DNA of 64,000 nt from Pseudohalioglobus lutimaris (GTDB lineage Bacteria > Pseudomonadota > Gammaproteobacteria > Pseudomonadales > Halieaceae), in assembly GCF_002866825.1 (NCBI RefSeq), contig NZ_PKUS01000007.1, forward strand, positions 62,001 through 126,000, read 5' to 3'. Under the pieces are notes generated by a model, which searched no databases, had not been told where the DNA came from, and saw only the letters and a program-made list of their open reading frames with translations. Shown one piece after another: positions 8,774 to 17,715 of the stretch; position 1 is the first letter of the stretch; every line of letters begins with the position of its first letter. Made by a program: the position numbers and the translations under genes.

Positions 8774-10255
8774 ATGAGCGACAACAACGATAAAAATTCA
8801 GACGATAGCCAGGCAAACAAGGGCGGCAAAAAGACGTTTACTTTCACTAGTGGGTCTACAGAATTGGTCACTGAGGTAGTCGCCGACTGGATGCCACTGC
8901 ATATCGACGAGAAACCGGCCGCTGATATGTTCTATACCGCCTATCTGGTGAAAGACGATAGCGAGCAGAGACCGATCACATTTTGTATTAACGGCGGTCC
9001 GGGCGGCAGTTCGGTTTTTCTGCAGTTTGGATGTGCCGGGCCGCGCATCGTAGCCTATGACGAAGAAGGCCACGAGGCAGCAGGAGCCAAAAGCCTGGTT
9101 GACAACCCATCCCACTGGCTGGGATTTACCGATCTCGTCTTTATCGATGCCATCGGCACCGGATATAGCCGGCTTCGAACCGAAAAAACAGCCGACCCTG
9201 ATAAACCAGCAGAGAAAAAGGACAATCCCTACTGGGCGGTGAAGAAGGACCTTGCCAGCATTGCAGAGTTCATGCGCAAGTTTCTCACCGCGCATAACCG
9301 CTGGCAAAGCCCCCTGTTTTTCGCGGGCGAAAGCTACGGTGGATACCGGGCCGCGAGGCTGGTTAAACTCTTTTCCAAGGAGTTCCAACTGGTCGTCAAT
9401 GGCCTGGTTGTTATCTCGCCAATCTGGCAGTTCCGCGATGCTTCTGACTCAGACTACAGCACCAGTCAGTGGGTCAATCAGCTGCCAGTATATGTAGGCA
9501 TAGCGCATAAGCATGCTCTGTGCCGACATACAGAAGCCGGCACGCCGATGTCTGACGTTCTCGAAGCGGCGGAAAAATTCGCCATCTCCGATTATGCCCG
9601 TGCACTGGTCGCCGGGACGATGATGGACGATGGCGAGCGACACGCAATCTTCACCCGGGTGGCCGATATGATTGGGCTGGAGGCCTCGTTTGTTATCGAA
9701 TCCGAAGGCCGCATCACCTTCGTCGACTTTGCCCGTCTGTTAAAGAAACAGGACCACCGGATTACCGATCTTTACGACGGTAGCCTCACCTCAGGCGACG
9801 CATTTCCCAATCGTACCAATAATGAAGCGGCGATAAATGAAGCCTTGTTCAATACGATGAACCTTTATGCCGCCGCCATTTACCAGTGGCAGCGCAGTGA
9901 GCTGGGCGTGTCGACGGACTTGGAATATACAGTGCTTAACCATGAAGCTCACAAGGCCTGGAAAAACGATGAAAAGGAGTTTGACCTGTTCCAATTGGCC
10001 GAGTCCATGGACGATTTTCGTGCCGGTGTGACCACTAATACGGCGATGAAAGTGCTGGTCGTTCACGGCCAGTACGATACCGTGACACCTTACTTTGCCA
10101 GCAAACGCCTGATGCACCAGAGCCGCATGACAGCCGAGGCCAGAGGGCGAGTCACGGAAAAGCTTTATGAGGGCGGCCACATGTTCTATTCATGGCACGA
10201 ACAACGCAGGTTGTTCAGCGAAGATGTGAGGGAGCTGATTGAGTCCTTCGACTGA
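8774..10255 (+). CDS. S10 family serine carboxypeptidase-like protein
   Basis: A 493-residue protein with the S10 triad: Ser187 in FAGESYGGY, Asp435 in VHGQYDTVTPY and His469 in EGGHMFY. The N-terminal glycine-rich oxyanion segment NGGPGGSS (about 73-80) is also typical. Bacterial members remove C-terminal residues from peptides at acidic pH or act as acyltransferases. The frame is open back to 8570, but ATG 8774 is preceded by AGGGAG at a good distance and gives a normal hydrophilic N-terminus (MSDNNDKN). No signal peptide is visible, so location is cytoplasmic by default. It runs divergently from the alpha/beta hydrolase at 7664-8497. Confidence 0.85.
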   Translation: MSDNNDKNSDDSQANKGGKKTFTFTSGSTELVTEVVADWMPLHIDEKPAADMFYTAYLVKDDSEQRPITFCINGGPGGSSVFLQFGCAGPRIVAYDEEGHEAAGAKSLVDNPSHWLGFTDLVFIDAIGTGYSRLRTEKTADPDKPAEKKDNPYWAVKKDLASIAEFMRKFLTAHNRWQSPLFFAGESYGGYRAARLVKLFSKEFQLVVNGLVVISPIWQFRDASDSDYSTSQWVNQLPVYVGIAHKHALCRHTEAGTPMSDVLEAAEKFAISDYARALVAGTMMDDGERHAIFTRVADMIGLEASFVIESEGRITFVDFARLLKKQDHRITDLYDGSLTSGDAFPNRTNNEAAINEALFNTMNLYAAAIYQWQRSELGVSTDLEYTVLNHEAHKAWKNDEKEFDLFQLAESMDDFRAGVTTNTAMKVLVVHGQYDTVTPYFASKRLMHQSRMTAEARGRVTEKLYEGGHMFYSWHEQRRLFSEDVRELIESFD

Positions 10256-10447
10256 TTGCCCTGCTTGTGTGTCTGAAGTTTCCCTGGCTTTCTAATGCGC
10301 GTTTTCATCTATGCCGACGCGACGGATTATGCGTCTTTAAGTTGTCGGAACGGTTCGTTTGACTCACATCAGCGCCGACCCATGGAGACCGGGGTATGGT
10401 GTAGGAATGTGGCAGCGTCGTACGTATTCGAACCGGAGGAGACTCAC

Positions 10448-11521
10448 ATGTCCAGGATGATGAAAGCGGCAATATTCGTTGAACCCAATCGGATCGTACT
10501 CGAGGATAAACCGATCCCCGATGTGGGTCCGCTTGATGCGCTGATCCGCATCACAACCACGACCATCTGCGGTACTGATGTTCATATCCTGAAGGGCGAG
10601 TACCCTGTCGAGCGTGGCCTGACCATAGGGCACGAGCCAGTGGGTGTGATCGAGAAGCTGGGTTCGGCTGTTCGCGGTTACGAAGAGGGCCAGCGCGTTA
10701 TCGCCGGTGCGATCTGCCCCAGCGGCCACAGTAACGCGTCGCTTTGTGGCTGCCATTCCCAGGACGGTCCAGACAACCAACACGGCTTTGAGCCGCTGGG
10801 CGGCTGGCGTTTTGGCAACACCATCGACGGGGCACAGGCGGAGTATCTGCTGGTGCCCGATGCAATGGCAAACCTCGCTCCCATTCCTGAAGCCTTATCG
10901 GACGAGCAGGTACTGATGTGCCCCGACATCATGTCGACGGGCTTTTCCGGGGCGGAAAGCGGAAACATCCGCATCGGCGACACGGTTGCGGTCTTTGCTC
11001 AGGGGCCGATCGGCTTGTGCGCCCTGGCGGGTGCCCGCCTGATGGGTGCATCGACGATAATTGGCGTTGAAGCCGTGCCTGAGCGGATGAAAATCGCTCA
11101 GGTGATGGGCGCCGATTATGTCGTCGATTTCACCAAGACCGATCCGGTCGACGAAATTATGCGGCTGACGGGCGGTCGCGGGGTCGATGTGGCAATCGAA
11201 GCGCTGGGTCGGCAAGACACCTTTGAAGCTGCGCTGCGCGTGGTTCGCCCAGGTGGCACACTCTCTTCCCTCGGGGTTTATTCAAGCGATCTGAAAATTC
11301 CTCTCGACGCTTTCCTGGCGGGCCTCGGTGACCACAAGATCACCACGCTGTGTCCAGGCGGCAAGGAGCGTATGCGCCGGCTGATGGATACTATCGCCAG
11401 CGGCCGTCTCGATACCAGGCCGCTTGTCACCCACCGCTATAATCTCGCACAAATTGAGCAAGCCTACGACTTGTTTGCGAACCAGCGCGATGGGGTACTT
11501 AAGATCGCGATCACGACTTGA
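10448..11521 (+). CDS. Zinc-dependent alcohol dehydrogenase (MDR superfamily)
   Basis: A 357-residue medium-chain dehydrogenase. Catalytic zinc ligands are Cys41, His62 and Glu63 (GHE), with Asp160 in CPDIMSTGF as in secondary-alcohol dehydrogenases of the isopropanol type. A cysteine-bearing loop (Cys90, Cys100, Cys102) sits in the structural-zinc region but does not have four clear ligands. The Rossmann fold is seen in VAVFAQGPIGLCALAGARLMGA. The frame is open upstream to 10295; ATG 10448 is chosen because CGGAGGAG lies just upstream and the protein then starts like the family (MKAAIF). Probable reaction: NAD(P)-linked oxidation of an alcohol, or the reverse. Confidence 0.88.
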   Translation: MSRMMKAAIFVEPNRIVLEDKPIPDVGPLDALIRITTTTICGTDVHILKGEYPVERGLTIGHEPVGVIEKLGSAVRGYEEGQRVIAGAICPSGHSNASLCGCHSQDGPDNQHGFEPLGGWRFGNTIDGAQAEYLLVPDAMANLAPIPEALSDEQVLMCPDIMSTGFSGAESGNIRIGDTVAVFAQGPIGLCALAGARLMGASTIIGVEAVPERMKIAQVMGADYVVDFTKTDPVDEIMRLTGGRGVDVAIEALGRQDTFEAALRVVRPGGTLSSLGVYSSDLKIPLDAFLAGLGDHKITTLCPGGKERMRRLMDTIASGRLDTRPLVTHRYNLAQIEQAYDLFANQRDGVLKIAITT

Positions 11522-11751
11522 GGCGGAAGAAGCGTTACCTCCGTATAGGCTTGTGAATGTGTGGGTAGCAAGGCGGCCCTGGCGACGTTGTGTTCGGTTG
11601 CGCACCGTGCGGTTATACCGCTGGGTCCATTCACGGGCGCCCTGCTTGTAGGCATGGCTTCCAGTATCGTCTATATTCATTGCGATGAATTGCCGCAGCA
11701 ATTCTTCGAGACAGGCAGGTCATCCTGCCGGGCAAGAGAGGCAAGCCGCTC

Positions 11752-13161
11752 ATGAGTCAGTTCAGACAGCTCAACGCCACTGATACCATCTTTATCGCCA
11801 GTGAGAATGTCAGCACCTACAATCATACGGCGGGGTTGATGGTTCTTGATCCTGGGGATACAAAGCCCCTCAGCTTTGTTAAATTCCGCAAGCGTATGGC
11901 CGAAAGGGTAAAGCTCGTTCCCCAGTTTTTCTGGAAAATGCACGAGGTGCCCGTGGGTCTGGACCTGCCCTATTGGGTAGAGGATGAGGCATTCAGCATT
12001 GACCGCCATATCCGCCGCATTGCCCTTCCCGAGCCTGGAAATCGTGCCGCCCTCGGCGAACTGGCAGGGCTGCTCTACAGTCGTCACCTTGATCGTCGTC
12101 ACCCGCTGTGGGAGATGTGGTACATCGAGGGGCTTGCCGACGGCAGAGTGGCAGTGATGATGATATTCCACCACTGCCTTATGGACGGCCAGAGTGCCAT
12201 TCGTCTGCTCGATCTTCTCTCCGACGCAAAACCCAATGCGCGAGCGCGCAAGGCCGGCATCCAGCCCCCTGACATTCAGGCTGGCCGCGCCCCGTCACCT
12301 TACGAGCTGTCATTGCGTACAACGCTGCACCTGTTGCGTTCGTCGGGCAAGATGACCGAGAGTATCGCCACGATCCTGCTGCCGAAGCTGCTAGAGGGGG
12401 TGAGTTGGCGGCGTGCTGAAAGAAATGCCGCGCCGCCTTTTGTTCCCCATCCACTGTTGAACGCAGACATCGGTAATGCCCGCGGCTTTGTTTTCGGTTC
12501 CCTGCCAATGGCAGACATTCTGCGTATCAAGCAGCATTTCGCGGTTACCTTCAACGACGTTGTACTCGCACTGGTAGGTGGCGCCCTGCGCCAGTATCTC
12601 TCCGCTCGTGACGCACTGCCCAAACACCCGCTCCGTGCTGGCATGGCGATATCGTTGCGAGCGGAGGGTGACGAGGACATGTCGAACAAGGTGACGAATG
12701 CGCACGTCACACTGGCTACCGATGAGGCAGACCCTGTCCGCCGATTGCAGGCTATACACGCGGCATCGATGCAGGCCAAGACGGCCGCCCGCGGTGACGC
12801 CAAAGGCGCTATGGAGTTCGTGCAAAGCCTGCCGCCGCTGTTTCTCACAGCGATCATAGGGTCGGTGAATGCTGAACAAAGTGCCAATCTTATCGGCGCG
12901 CATCTTGCCGTCTCCACAATGCGCAATGATGGTGCCCCTCGCTATCTCGCCGGCGCAAAAATAGAAAGCACCTTTCCAATGTCCGTGATCGCGGCAGGCA
13001 TCGCACTGAATGTGACCTGCATCAGTAGTGGTGACACCCTGGACATCGGGTTGACTGTGAACCTGGATTCATTGGACCAACCCTGGGCACTGGTAAAGCA
13101 CCTGAAAGAAGAACTGCTGTTGTTGAAGAAGCTTGCTCGCAATTCCAAGCGTTCAGCTTAG
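11752..13161 (+). CDS. Wax ester synthase / diacylglycerol acyltransferase (WS/DGAT)
   Basis: A 469-residue acyl-CoA-dependent O-acyltransferase. The catalytic HHxxxDG is present at residues 140-146 as HHCLMDG, preceded by HPLWEMWYIEGL as in this family. The second conserved part is seen as FNDVVLALVGGALRQYL and later MSNKVTNAHVTLAT, with a C-terminal domain similar to other WS/DGATs. The reaction is esterification of a fatty alcohol (wax ester) or diacylglycerol (TAG) with acyl-CoA at membrane or lipid-droplet surfaces. It lies downstream of the alcohol dehydrogenase in the same direction (231 bp gap), followed by an esterase gene, a plausible storage-lipid neighbourhood but not necessarily one operon. 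Confidence 0.92.
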   Translation: MSQFRQLNATDTIFIASENVSTYNHTAGLMVLDPGDTKPLSFVKFRKRMAERVKLVPQFFWKMHEVPVGLDLPYWVEDEAFSIDRHIRRIALPEPGNRAALGELAGLLYSRHLDRRHPLWEMWYIEGLADGRVAVMMIFHHCLMDGQSAIRLLDLLSDAKPNARARKAGIQPPDIQAGRAPSPYELSLRTTLHLLRSSGKMTESIATILLPKLLEGVSWRRAERNAAPPFVPHPLLNADIGNARGFVFGSLPMADILRIKQHFAVTFNDVVLALVGGALRQYLSARDALPKHPLRAGMAISLRAEGDEDMSNKVTNAHVTLATDEADPVRRLQAIHAASMQAKTAARGDAKGAMEFVQSLPPLFLTAIIGSVNAEQSANLIGAHLAVSTMRNDGAPRYLAGAKIESTFPMSVIAAGIALNVTCISSGDTLDIGLTVNLDSLDQPWALVKHLKEELLLLKKLARNSKRSA

Positions 13162-13260
13162 ATACGATATATATGAGCAACTGCCGGGATCAGTAGCCGC
13201 CACTGAACAGGGTTGCTATGCTCTGGCCGGACGTTTTATAGAATTTAAGGTAGTCGGAAC

Positions 13261-14280
13261 TTGTTGAAACAGCTGTTGATCTTTCTCGGGGGAGTGGTAC
13301 TGACCACTCTTTTTTTTGTGGGCCGCAGCTTTCTGGACAGTCCCCCTGATTCTACATTTGCAAGTGCTGAGGCAAGTAAGGCCGCAAATGAGATGCGCAG
13401 GCAGATGGCGCCGCACGTCGTCAAACTGGTGACCGGAGATATTGAAGACAGGCGCAAGCTACTTAATGATGTTTTCTTCACTCCGCGTATCGCCGAAGCA
13501 CGAGAACTCTACCCGGTGCGTGAGACAGTCATGCCGATAGACTCTGTCTATACCGAAGTATTTGAGCCCGTTGATGGCGTGCTGAAAGACAATGCCAACC
13601 GGGTGCTGATCAATTTGCATGGTGGCGCCTTTATGTTCGGAGCCCGCACAGAAGGGCAGTTGGAGTCCATTCCGGTTGCCAATGTGGCTGGCATGAAGGT
13701 GGTAAGCGTAGATTATCGCCAGGGCCCGGAACACCGTTTTCCTGCTGCCAGTGAGGATGTAGCTACGGTCTATCGTCACCTGCTGAAGGATCACCAACCT
13801 GGACAAATCGGGATTTTCGGCTGCTCCGCAGGAGGAATCCTTACCGCGCAGTCCGTGGCCTGGTTCGACGCGCACAATCTGCCGCAGCCGGGCGCAGTCG
13901 GGATTTTCTGTGCTGGCGGAGGCGCCGTCTTTGGTGGCGATTCAGCGGTGATTTCAGCAGCGTTTGGTACCAACTTTGCCAGTGATAATGAGATGCCCTA
14001 TTTTGAGGGTACCAGTCTGGATGACCCCCTGGTCAGCCCGTTTGAGCACCCCCGGGTCATGGCCCAGTTTCCGCCTACACTGGTCATTACCAGCACGCGC
14101 GACCTTACCATGAGTGCAGGTCTGGCCACACATCAGCGACTCCTGGAGGAGGGCGTACCGTCCGAGCTGCATGTATACGAGGGATTAAATCACTACTGGT
14201 ATGCGGATACCGGGCTCCCGGAGTCCAGGCATGCCTTCAAGGTCATGGCGGATTTTTTCGACCGGCACCTGGCCCGCTGA
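13261..14280 (+). CDS. HSL-type alpha/beta hydrolase (esterase/lipase), membrane-anchored
   Basis: A 339-residue hormone-sensitive-lipase-family esterase. The oxyanion motif LHGGAF is at residues 119-124 and the nucleophile elbow GCSAG has Ser189. The acid is in TSTRDLTMS and the histidine in GLNHYWY, so the triad is complete. An N-terminal hydrophobic stretch (about residues 4-21, LLIFLGGVVLTTLFFVG) is a signal anchor or signal peptide, so the enzyme probably works on the periplasmic side. It starts at a TTG (13261), with AAGG about 10 bp upstream; no nearby ATG suits better. It may release acids or alcohols from esters, perhaps linked to the adjacent WS/DGAT. Confidence 0.85.
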   Translation: MLKQLLIFLGGVVLTTLFFVGRSFLDSPPDSTFASAEASKAANEMRRQMAPHVVKLVTGDIEDRRKLLNDVFFTPRIAEARELYPVRETVMPIDSVYTEVFEPVDGVLKDNANRVLINLHGGAFMFGARTEGQLESIPVANVAGMKVVSVDYRQGPEHRFPAASEDVATVYRHLLKDHQPGQIGIFGCSAGGILTAQSVAWFDAHNLPQPGAVGIFCAGGGAVFGGDSAVISAAFGTNFASDNEMPYFEGTSLDDPLVSPFEHPRVMAQFPPTLVITSTRDLTMSAGLATHQRLLEEGVPSELHVYEGLNHYWYADTGLPESRHAFKVMADFFDRHLAR

Positions 14281-14306
14281 GCTGCCGACTTAATAGGGAC
14301 TTAATA

Positions 14307-14468
14307 GGGGACAGACCACGGTTACGGCGGTGAGATAGTGTTTCGCAGGGGTTGATCCCTGGGTACTCTGGAACTTGCTCTCGTTACGTTAAGCTCGACC
14401 CGGCTCTGGCTTCGAGGGAGGAAGTGCAGGGAAGGCTGCTCGAATGCGGTTAATCGTGGTCTGTCCCC
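14307..14468. mobile_element. Non-autonomous RAYT-derived element (MITE), copy A
   Basis: A 162-bp copy with termini GGGGACAGACCACGGTT and TTAATCGTGGTCTGTCCCC. The interior keeps TTTCGCAGGGGTTGAT and GGGTACTC near the left and the GGCTCTGGCTTCGA segment common to the short copies, with no transposase sequence. Its left boundary carries a perfect 11-bp tandem duplication, ACTTAATAGGG at 14288-14298 and 14299-14309. The right third lies inside the reading frame of the gene at 14389-14991. Confidence 0.9.
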
Positions 14469-14991
14469 ATTTCCTCCCGTGCTTATGACGCCAGTTGCTA
14501 TACACATCTTTACCGGACGTTGAGCTATTCGCCAGCTTGTAGCCGCGGTTCATTAGCTTGTCCTCGGCTTCGCCACCGCGCTGGCCGATCAAGTCTTTCA
14601 GGTCGTGTGGGGTGTTGCCGTCGTTGTGATGTGACGAATGATGACCGTCTCCCGAGTGTGAGCCCTTGAAGTGGACATGAATCGAGCGTTCCTCCCATTT
14701 GTAGACCTGGGTATCACCTTCGTTCTTGCGCTTAACCTTATGACCATCCTGGTCACGGAAGTGGTTTGCCTCGCCATGAGGCGAAAGGTTCCACTGCTTA
14801 CCATTGGTAAGGCGGATATCCACATAGCCTTGACGCTGCGAGAATTGGCACGGGCCGCTGGCCCCTTTCTTCTTGTCGCCATGGTGATAGAACTCACAGG
14901 TAGCCTGAGTGGTATCAGCCATCACCTGGCTGGTGACTGCCGCGATCGATAAACAGCTCACCTGCAAGACTCTTAAGCACGTACTTTTCAT
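14389..14991 (-). CDS. Secreted hypothetical protein truncated and extended by a MITE
   Basis: A 200-residue protein with a signal peptide (cleavage near VMADT at about residue 26) and a Cys-containing beta-rich domain (ATCEFYHHGDKK..GPCQFS to HVHF, about 30-107). A His-rich linker (about 109-125) leads to a short domain HDLKDLIGQRGGEAEDKLMNRGY. In proteins of this layout the second domain usually runs on with a further Cys-bearing strand; here it stops at HKHGRKW. The last ~26 residues (from GQTTINRIRAAF to the stop at 14389) are read from the mobile element at 14307-14468. The gene has thus lost its native C-terminus and may be non-functional. Intact function is unknown to me. Confidence 0.75.
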   Translation of the reverse strand: MKSTCLRVLQVSCLSIAAVTSQVMADTTQATCEFYHHGDKKKGASGPCQFSQRQGYVDIRLTNGKQWNLSPHGEANHFRDQDGHKVKRKNEGDTQVYKWEERSIHVHFKGSHSGDGHHSSHHNDGNTPHDLKDLIGQRGGEAEDKLMNRGYKLANSSTSGKDVYSNWRHKHGRKWGQTTINRIRAAFPALPPSKPEPGRA

Positions 14992-15197
14992 GTGTCTTTC
15001 CCTCGTCTGGTGTTTGTTGCTACGAACTCTTACTTATTCTATACGGGGGCATTAAGCTAAAAGTTATGCTGGTGTAATGCAAGTTTCCAGTAAAGCAGAC
15101 CAGCCGCAAAGCGGCACGTCTCAGGTGCTTCCAGAGCGTCAAATGCGGGGCCACCCGGGCTACCGCCTAATCCCTGGCTAATGTGAGGAAAACGCTG

Positions 15198-15914
15198 TCA
15201 CCCGCCAACGACAAACGCGTCGGCTATCACGTAGGTTTCCGGCCCGAAGCGGATAACGCTGGTGTCTCCATCACGCGTGACCTTGAAGTCCCAGCCGGCG
15301 GAACCGTCTGCCTCCGCGCTGTCTGCGCCAATTGCCCGGTTTCCTTGAAAGAACAGCGCGCGCCTCATCCCATCCGGTTTGGAGACTTCGACCAGCGTTG
15401 TGCCGTCTTCAGACCAGTTGCGAATCACGCCGGCGGGGCAGCGCTGGCCTGCTATCTCGCCATCGATACTACAGGGCAGTTGAGCCGTTGCATGGTAGCG
15501 GGTGCCCGGCACAAGCGCATCCACCGGTTCAGGATTTGCTGGCGCCAGGCTGCTGGGCATACCCGTATTAGCGTCGCCCGTTGATATGGAAACCAGAGTT
15601 ATGCCGGATAGCGTATCGACCTGTATGCCACCCAGAGTGCGGGCGAATGCCTCGTCGCTGCAACCCACCAGTATCGCGCTATCGTCAAGGTAATCGCGGG
15701 TCAGCGGGCTCTCTCCCAGGCGTCGGCAGGGCGTTCCTGCCCTGGGGTAGCCGTCACCAAATGGCGCGAGACTTGTTGGAATTCCCGCGGCGTCAGCCCC
15801 GATTACATCGGGGTCGACTGAGGGAACAGCTTGTGCCGTCTTGATGGAGACGCCCAGCGCAAGGCCGAGCGAAACAGCGACAGAAAGTGAAAGAAAATAG
15901 TGACGTCGATCCAT
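15198..15914 (-). CDS. Secreted hypothetical protein
   Basis: A 238-residue protein with a clear signal peptide (RRHYFLSLSVAVSLGLALG..AQA, cleavage near residue 29). The mature part is rich in Asp, Gly and Pro, has four cysteines (two near PCRRLG and VGCSDEAF, two near LPCSIDGEIAGQRC) that could form two disulfides, and looks beta-rich. I do not recognise a family. It is alone between 200-bp gaps, transcribed leftwards, with the DUF1254 gene upstream in the same direction (247 bp gap). Confidence 0.65.
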   Translation of the reverse strand: MDRRHYFLSLSVAVSLGLALGVSIKTAQAVPSVDPDVIGADAAGIPTSLAPFGDGYPRAGTPCRRLGESPLTRDYLDDSAILVGCSDEAFARTLGGIQVDTLSGITLVSISTGDANTGMPSSLAPANPEPVDALVPGTRYHATAQLPCSIDGEIAGQRCPAGVIRNWSEDGTTLVEVSKPDGMRRALFFQGNRAIGADSAEADGSAGWDFKVTRDGDTSVIRFGPETYVIADAFVVGG

Positions 15915-16161
15915 GGTTTACCATCCGTTCTGTTGAGGCTGTGCGCTGAGTGAGACGAGTACTGTTTCGGACCTGTATCAGCGTGACTCCGCAGGTGTGC
16001 ATCACCGGGGTTGCCATGCTGGCCTGTCGCCATTTTCGGCGATATGAACTGGTCTCGATCAGGCGACTACAGCCAGTGCCCGTTATGCCAATAGGCGGGC
16101 TGATACTTACCGCACTTGGGTTGGTATTTCTGAGCCGCAAATTATCGAGCTCGCGAACACC

Positions 16162-17580
16162 CTAGTGCGCAAGACGTTGCAATTCGGGCAGCAGGTAGTC
16201 ATTTTCAAGCACCGCGGCTTCCGGTTCATAGAGCCGCATCACCAATATAAAGTTACCCGCTGGTACGGGTAGCCAGTTCGTATTGGGGTCGTCGGGCCTT
16301 TCATGTTGCAGCGTCAGTGTAAGCGAGCCGTCAGGGTTGTAGCGGAGGCCTTTGGTGCGGTCGCCAATGCTGTAGCGCTGGAGCTCATTTTCTTCCAACT
16401 GCTGGTCTGTAAGCCTGTACGCCGCCAATGACCAGAACCCATCCACCGGTGGCATTTCGTCGGCCGCAAAGTGAAGCTGATAAACCTGCCCCCCTTCCAT
16501 AAGCTCACCGTCCGGGTCAAAAATCATCGCCGGGTATAGCGATTCTTCAGGTAGGTTGCCGTAGCCACCCAGTGCTACCGAGGCACGGTGCATATAGTCG
16601 AAGCCGTAACGGCCAATCTTCTTCGAGATCATCCATCCGTTATAGTCGGGAATGGTGCGTTGCGCGGCAGCTTTCACTATCTCTTCACCGTCCTCCACTG
16701 CCCTTGCCAGACCGCGGCGCGCTGCTTCACTCAGCGTCGCCGGGTCAAAGGGTTTGGAACGCGCCAACCCGATCGCCTCGAACTGTGCCATCAACGCGGC
16801 TTCAGCAGCGCGTGGAGGCAGCTTTTCAAGCTGTGCATGAAAAATACTGAAGAATTCAAGATTATTGATGACCTCCCTGGCTGACGCCTCTTCCTCTGGC
16901 GGCATCTTCGGCCGCTGGCCGGGTGTAAATTCCGACAACGAGGCCAGCCAGATATCGTTCACCAGTGCCATAGCAGCTTCGTAATCCTCTGGCCCCTCAA
17001 CCAGCATGCGGCCCAGCAGCCAGCCTTGTTCGCTCTCTACAGGTACTTGTCTGACACCATCAGGCAGGGTTCCTGTCCAGTTGGGGCCCGTGAGTCCGAA
17101 GTACCCCTGCTCTGTGCCCGTCGTACGCCGACCTATGTGCTCCACCTCGCTGTAGAGATTAGTGACGGCAATGGTGTAGTAACGCCGCTGAGTATCAGGA
17201 GTATGGATAATCAGAGGCTCTTCGCTGACGTCGAACCAGCCACTGTAGTAGAGCGTGTCGTTATTGGGCGCTCGCAGGTTACCCCCGGTATCCGGACCCA
17301 CGATTTCGGGGAATCGATACAAGCGGTTGACCGGCGCATACACTTGCTGATCGTCAGACACACGATGGGTTTCATTGTGCATTTGCTGCGTCATATCGAC
17401 GATCGGGTAAGCGTAAAGGTACGCCAGCGTACCTATGTGGTAGGCCATGGACTCTTCGATCAGCGCATCGTTCTGTTGCTGCCGAGATGCCACGATACCA
17501 GCCAGGTTGGCATTGATGACCAGTGCACCGGCGACAATTGCCGCAAAGACCAGAGAAATAACCAGTGTCCGCTTCTTCAT
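16162..17580 (-). CDS. DUF1254/DUF1214 domain protein, exported
   Basis: A 472-residue protein with an N-terminal hydrophobic export segment (about residues 4-26). The DUF1254 part is recognised by AYLYAYPIVDM, NRLYRFPEI, and NNDTLYYSGWFDVSEEPLIIHTPD (about 55-130). The DUF1214 part at the C-terminus has PPVDGFWSLAAY, RYSIGDRTKGLRYNPDGSLTL and NWLPVPAGNFILVMRLY. The family is widespread in bacteria that use unusual organic substrates, but its biochemical role is not established. It is divergent from the AraC-type regulator at 17716 across a 135-bp gap, which suggests the regulator may control it. Confidence 0.85.
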   Translation of the reverse strand: MKKRTLVISLVFAAIVAGALVINANLAGIVASRQQQNDALIEESMAYHIGTLAYLYAYPIVDMTQQMHNETHRVSDDQQVYAPVNRLYRFPEIVGPDTGGNLRAPNNDTLYYSGWFDVSEEPLIIHTPDTQRRYYTIAVTNLYSEVEHIGRRTTGTEQGYFGLTGPNWTGTLPDGVRQVPVESEQGWLLGRMLVEGPEDYEAAMALVNDIWLASLSEFTPGQRPKMPPEEEASAREVINNLEFFSIFHAQLEKLPPRAAEAALMAQFEAIGLARSKPFDPATLSEAARRGLARAVEDGEEIVKAAAQRTIPDYNGWMISKKIGRYGFDYMHRASVALGGYGNLPEESLYPAMIFDPDGELMEGGQVYQLHFAADEMPPVDGFWSLAAYRLTDQQLEENELQRYSIGDRTKGLRYNPDGSLTLTLQHERPDDPNTNWLPVPAGNFILVMRLYEPEAAVLENDYLLPELQRLAH

Positions 17581-17715
17581 ATGCGACTGACCCGTAAAGT
17601 GAGTTCCCGTTCATTGTATACACTATTCGCGGTCACGGGAGACGTGGCTTGCCTCCCCTGGGGCGATTACTTATCCTGAGGCCAGGACAAAAACGAGAGA
17701 GTAGGTGTCGACTGC

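Noticed and set aside
10295-10447. N-terminal extension of the alcohol dehydrogenase
   Set aside because: MDR proteins start near MKAAIF; ATG 10448 with GGAGGAG upstream is the natural start.
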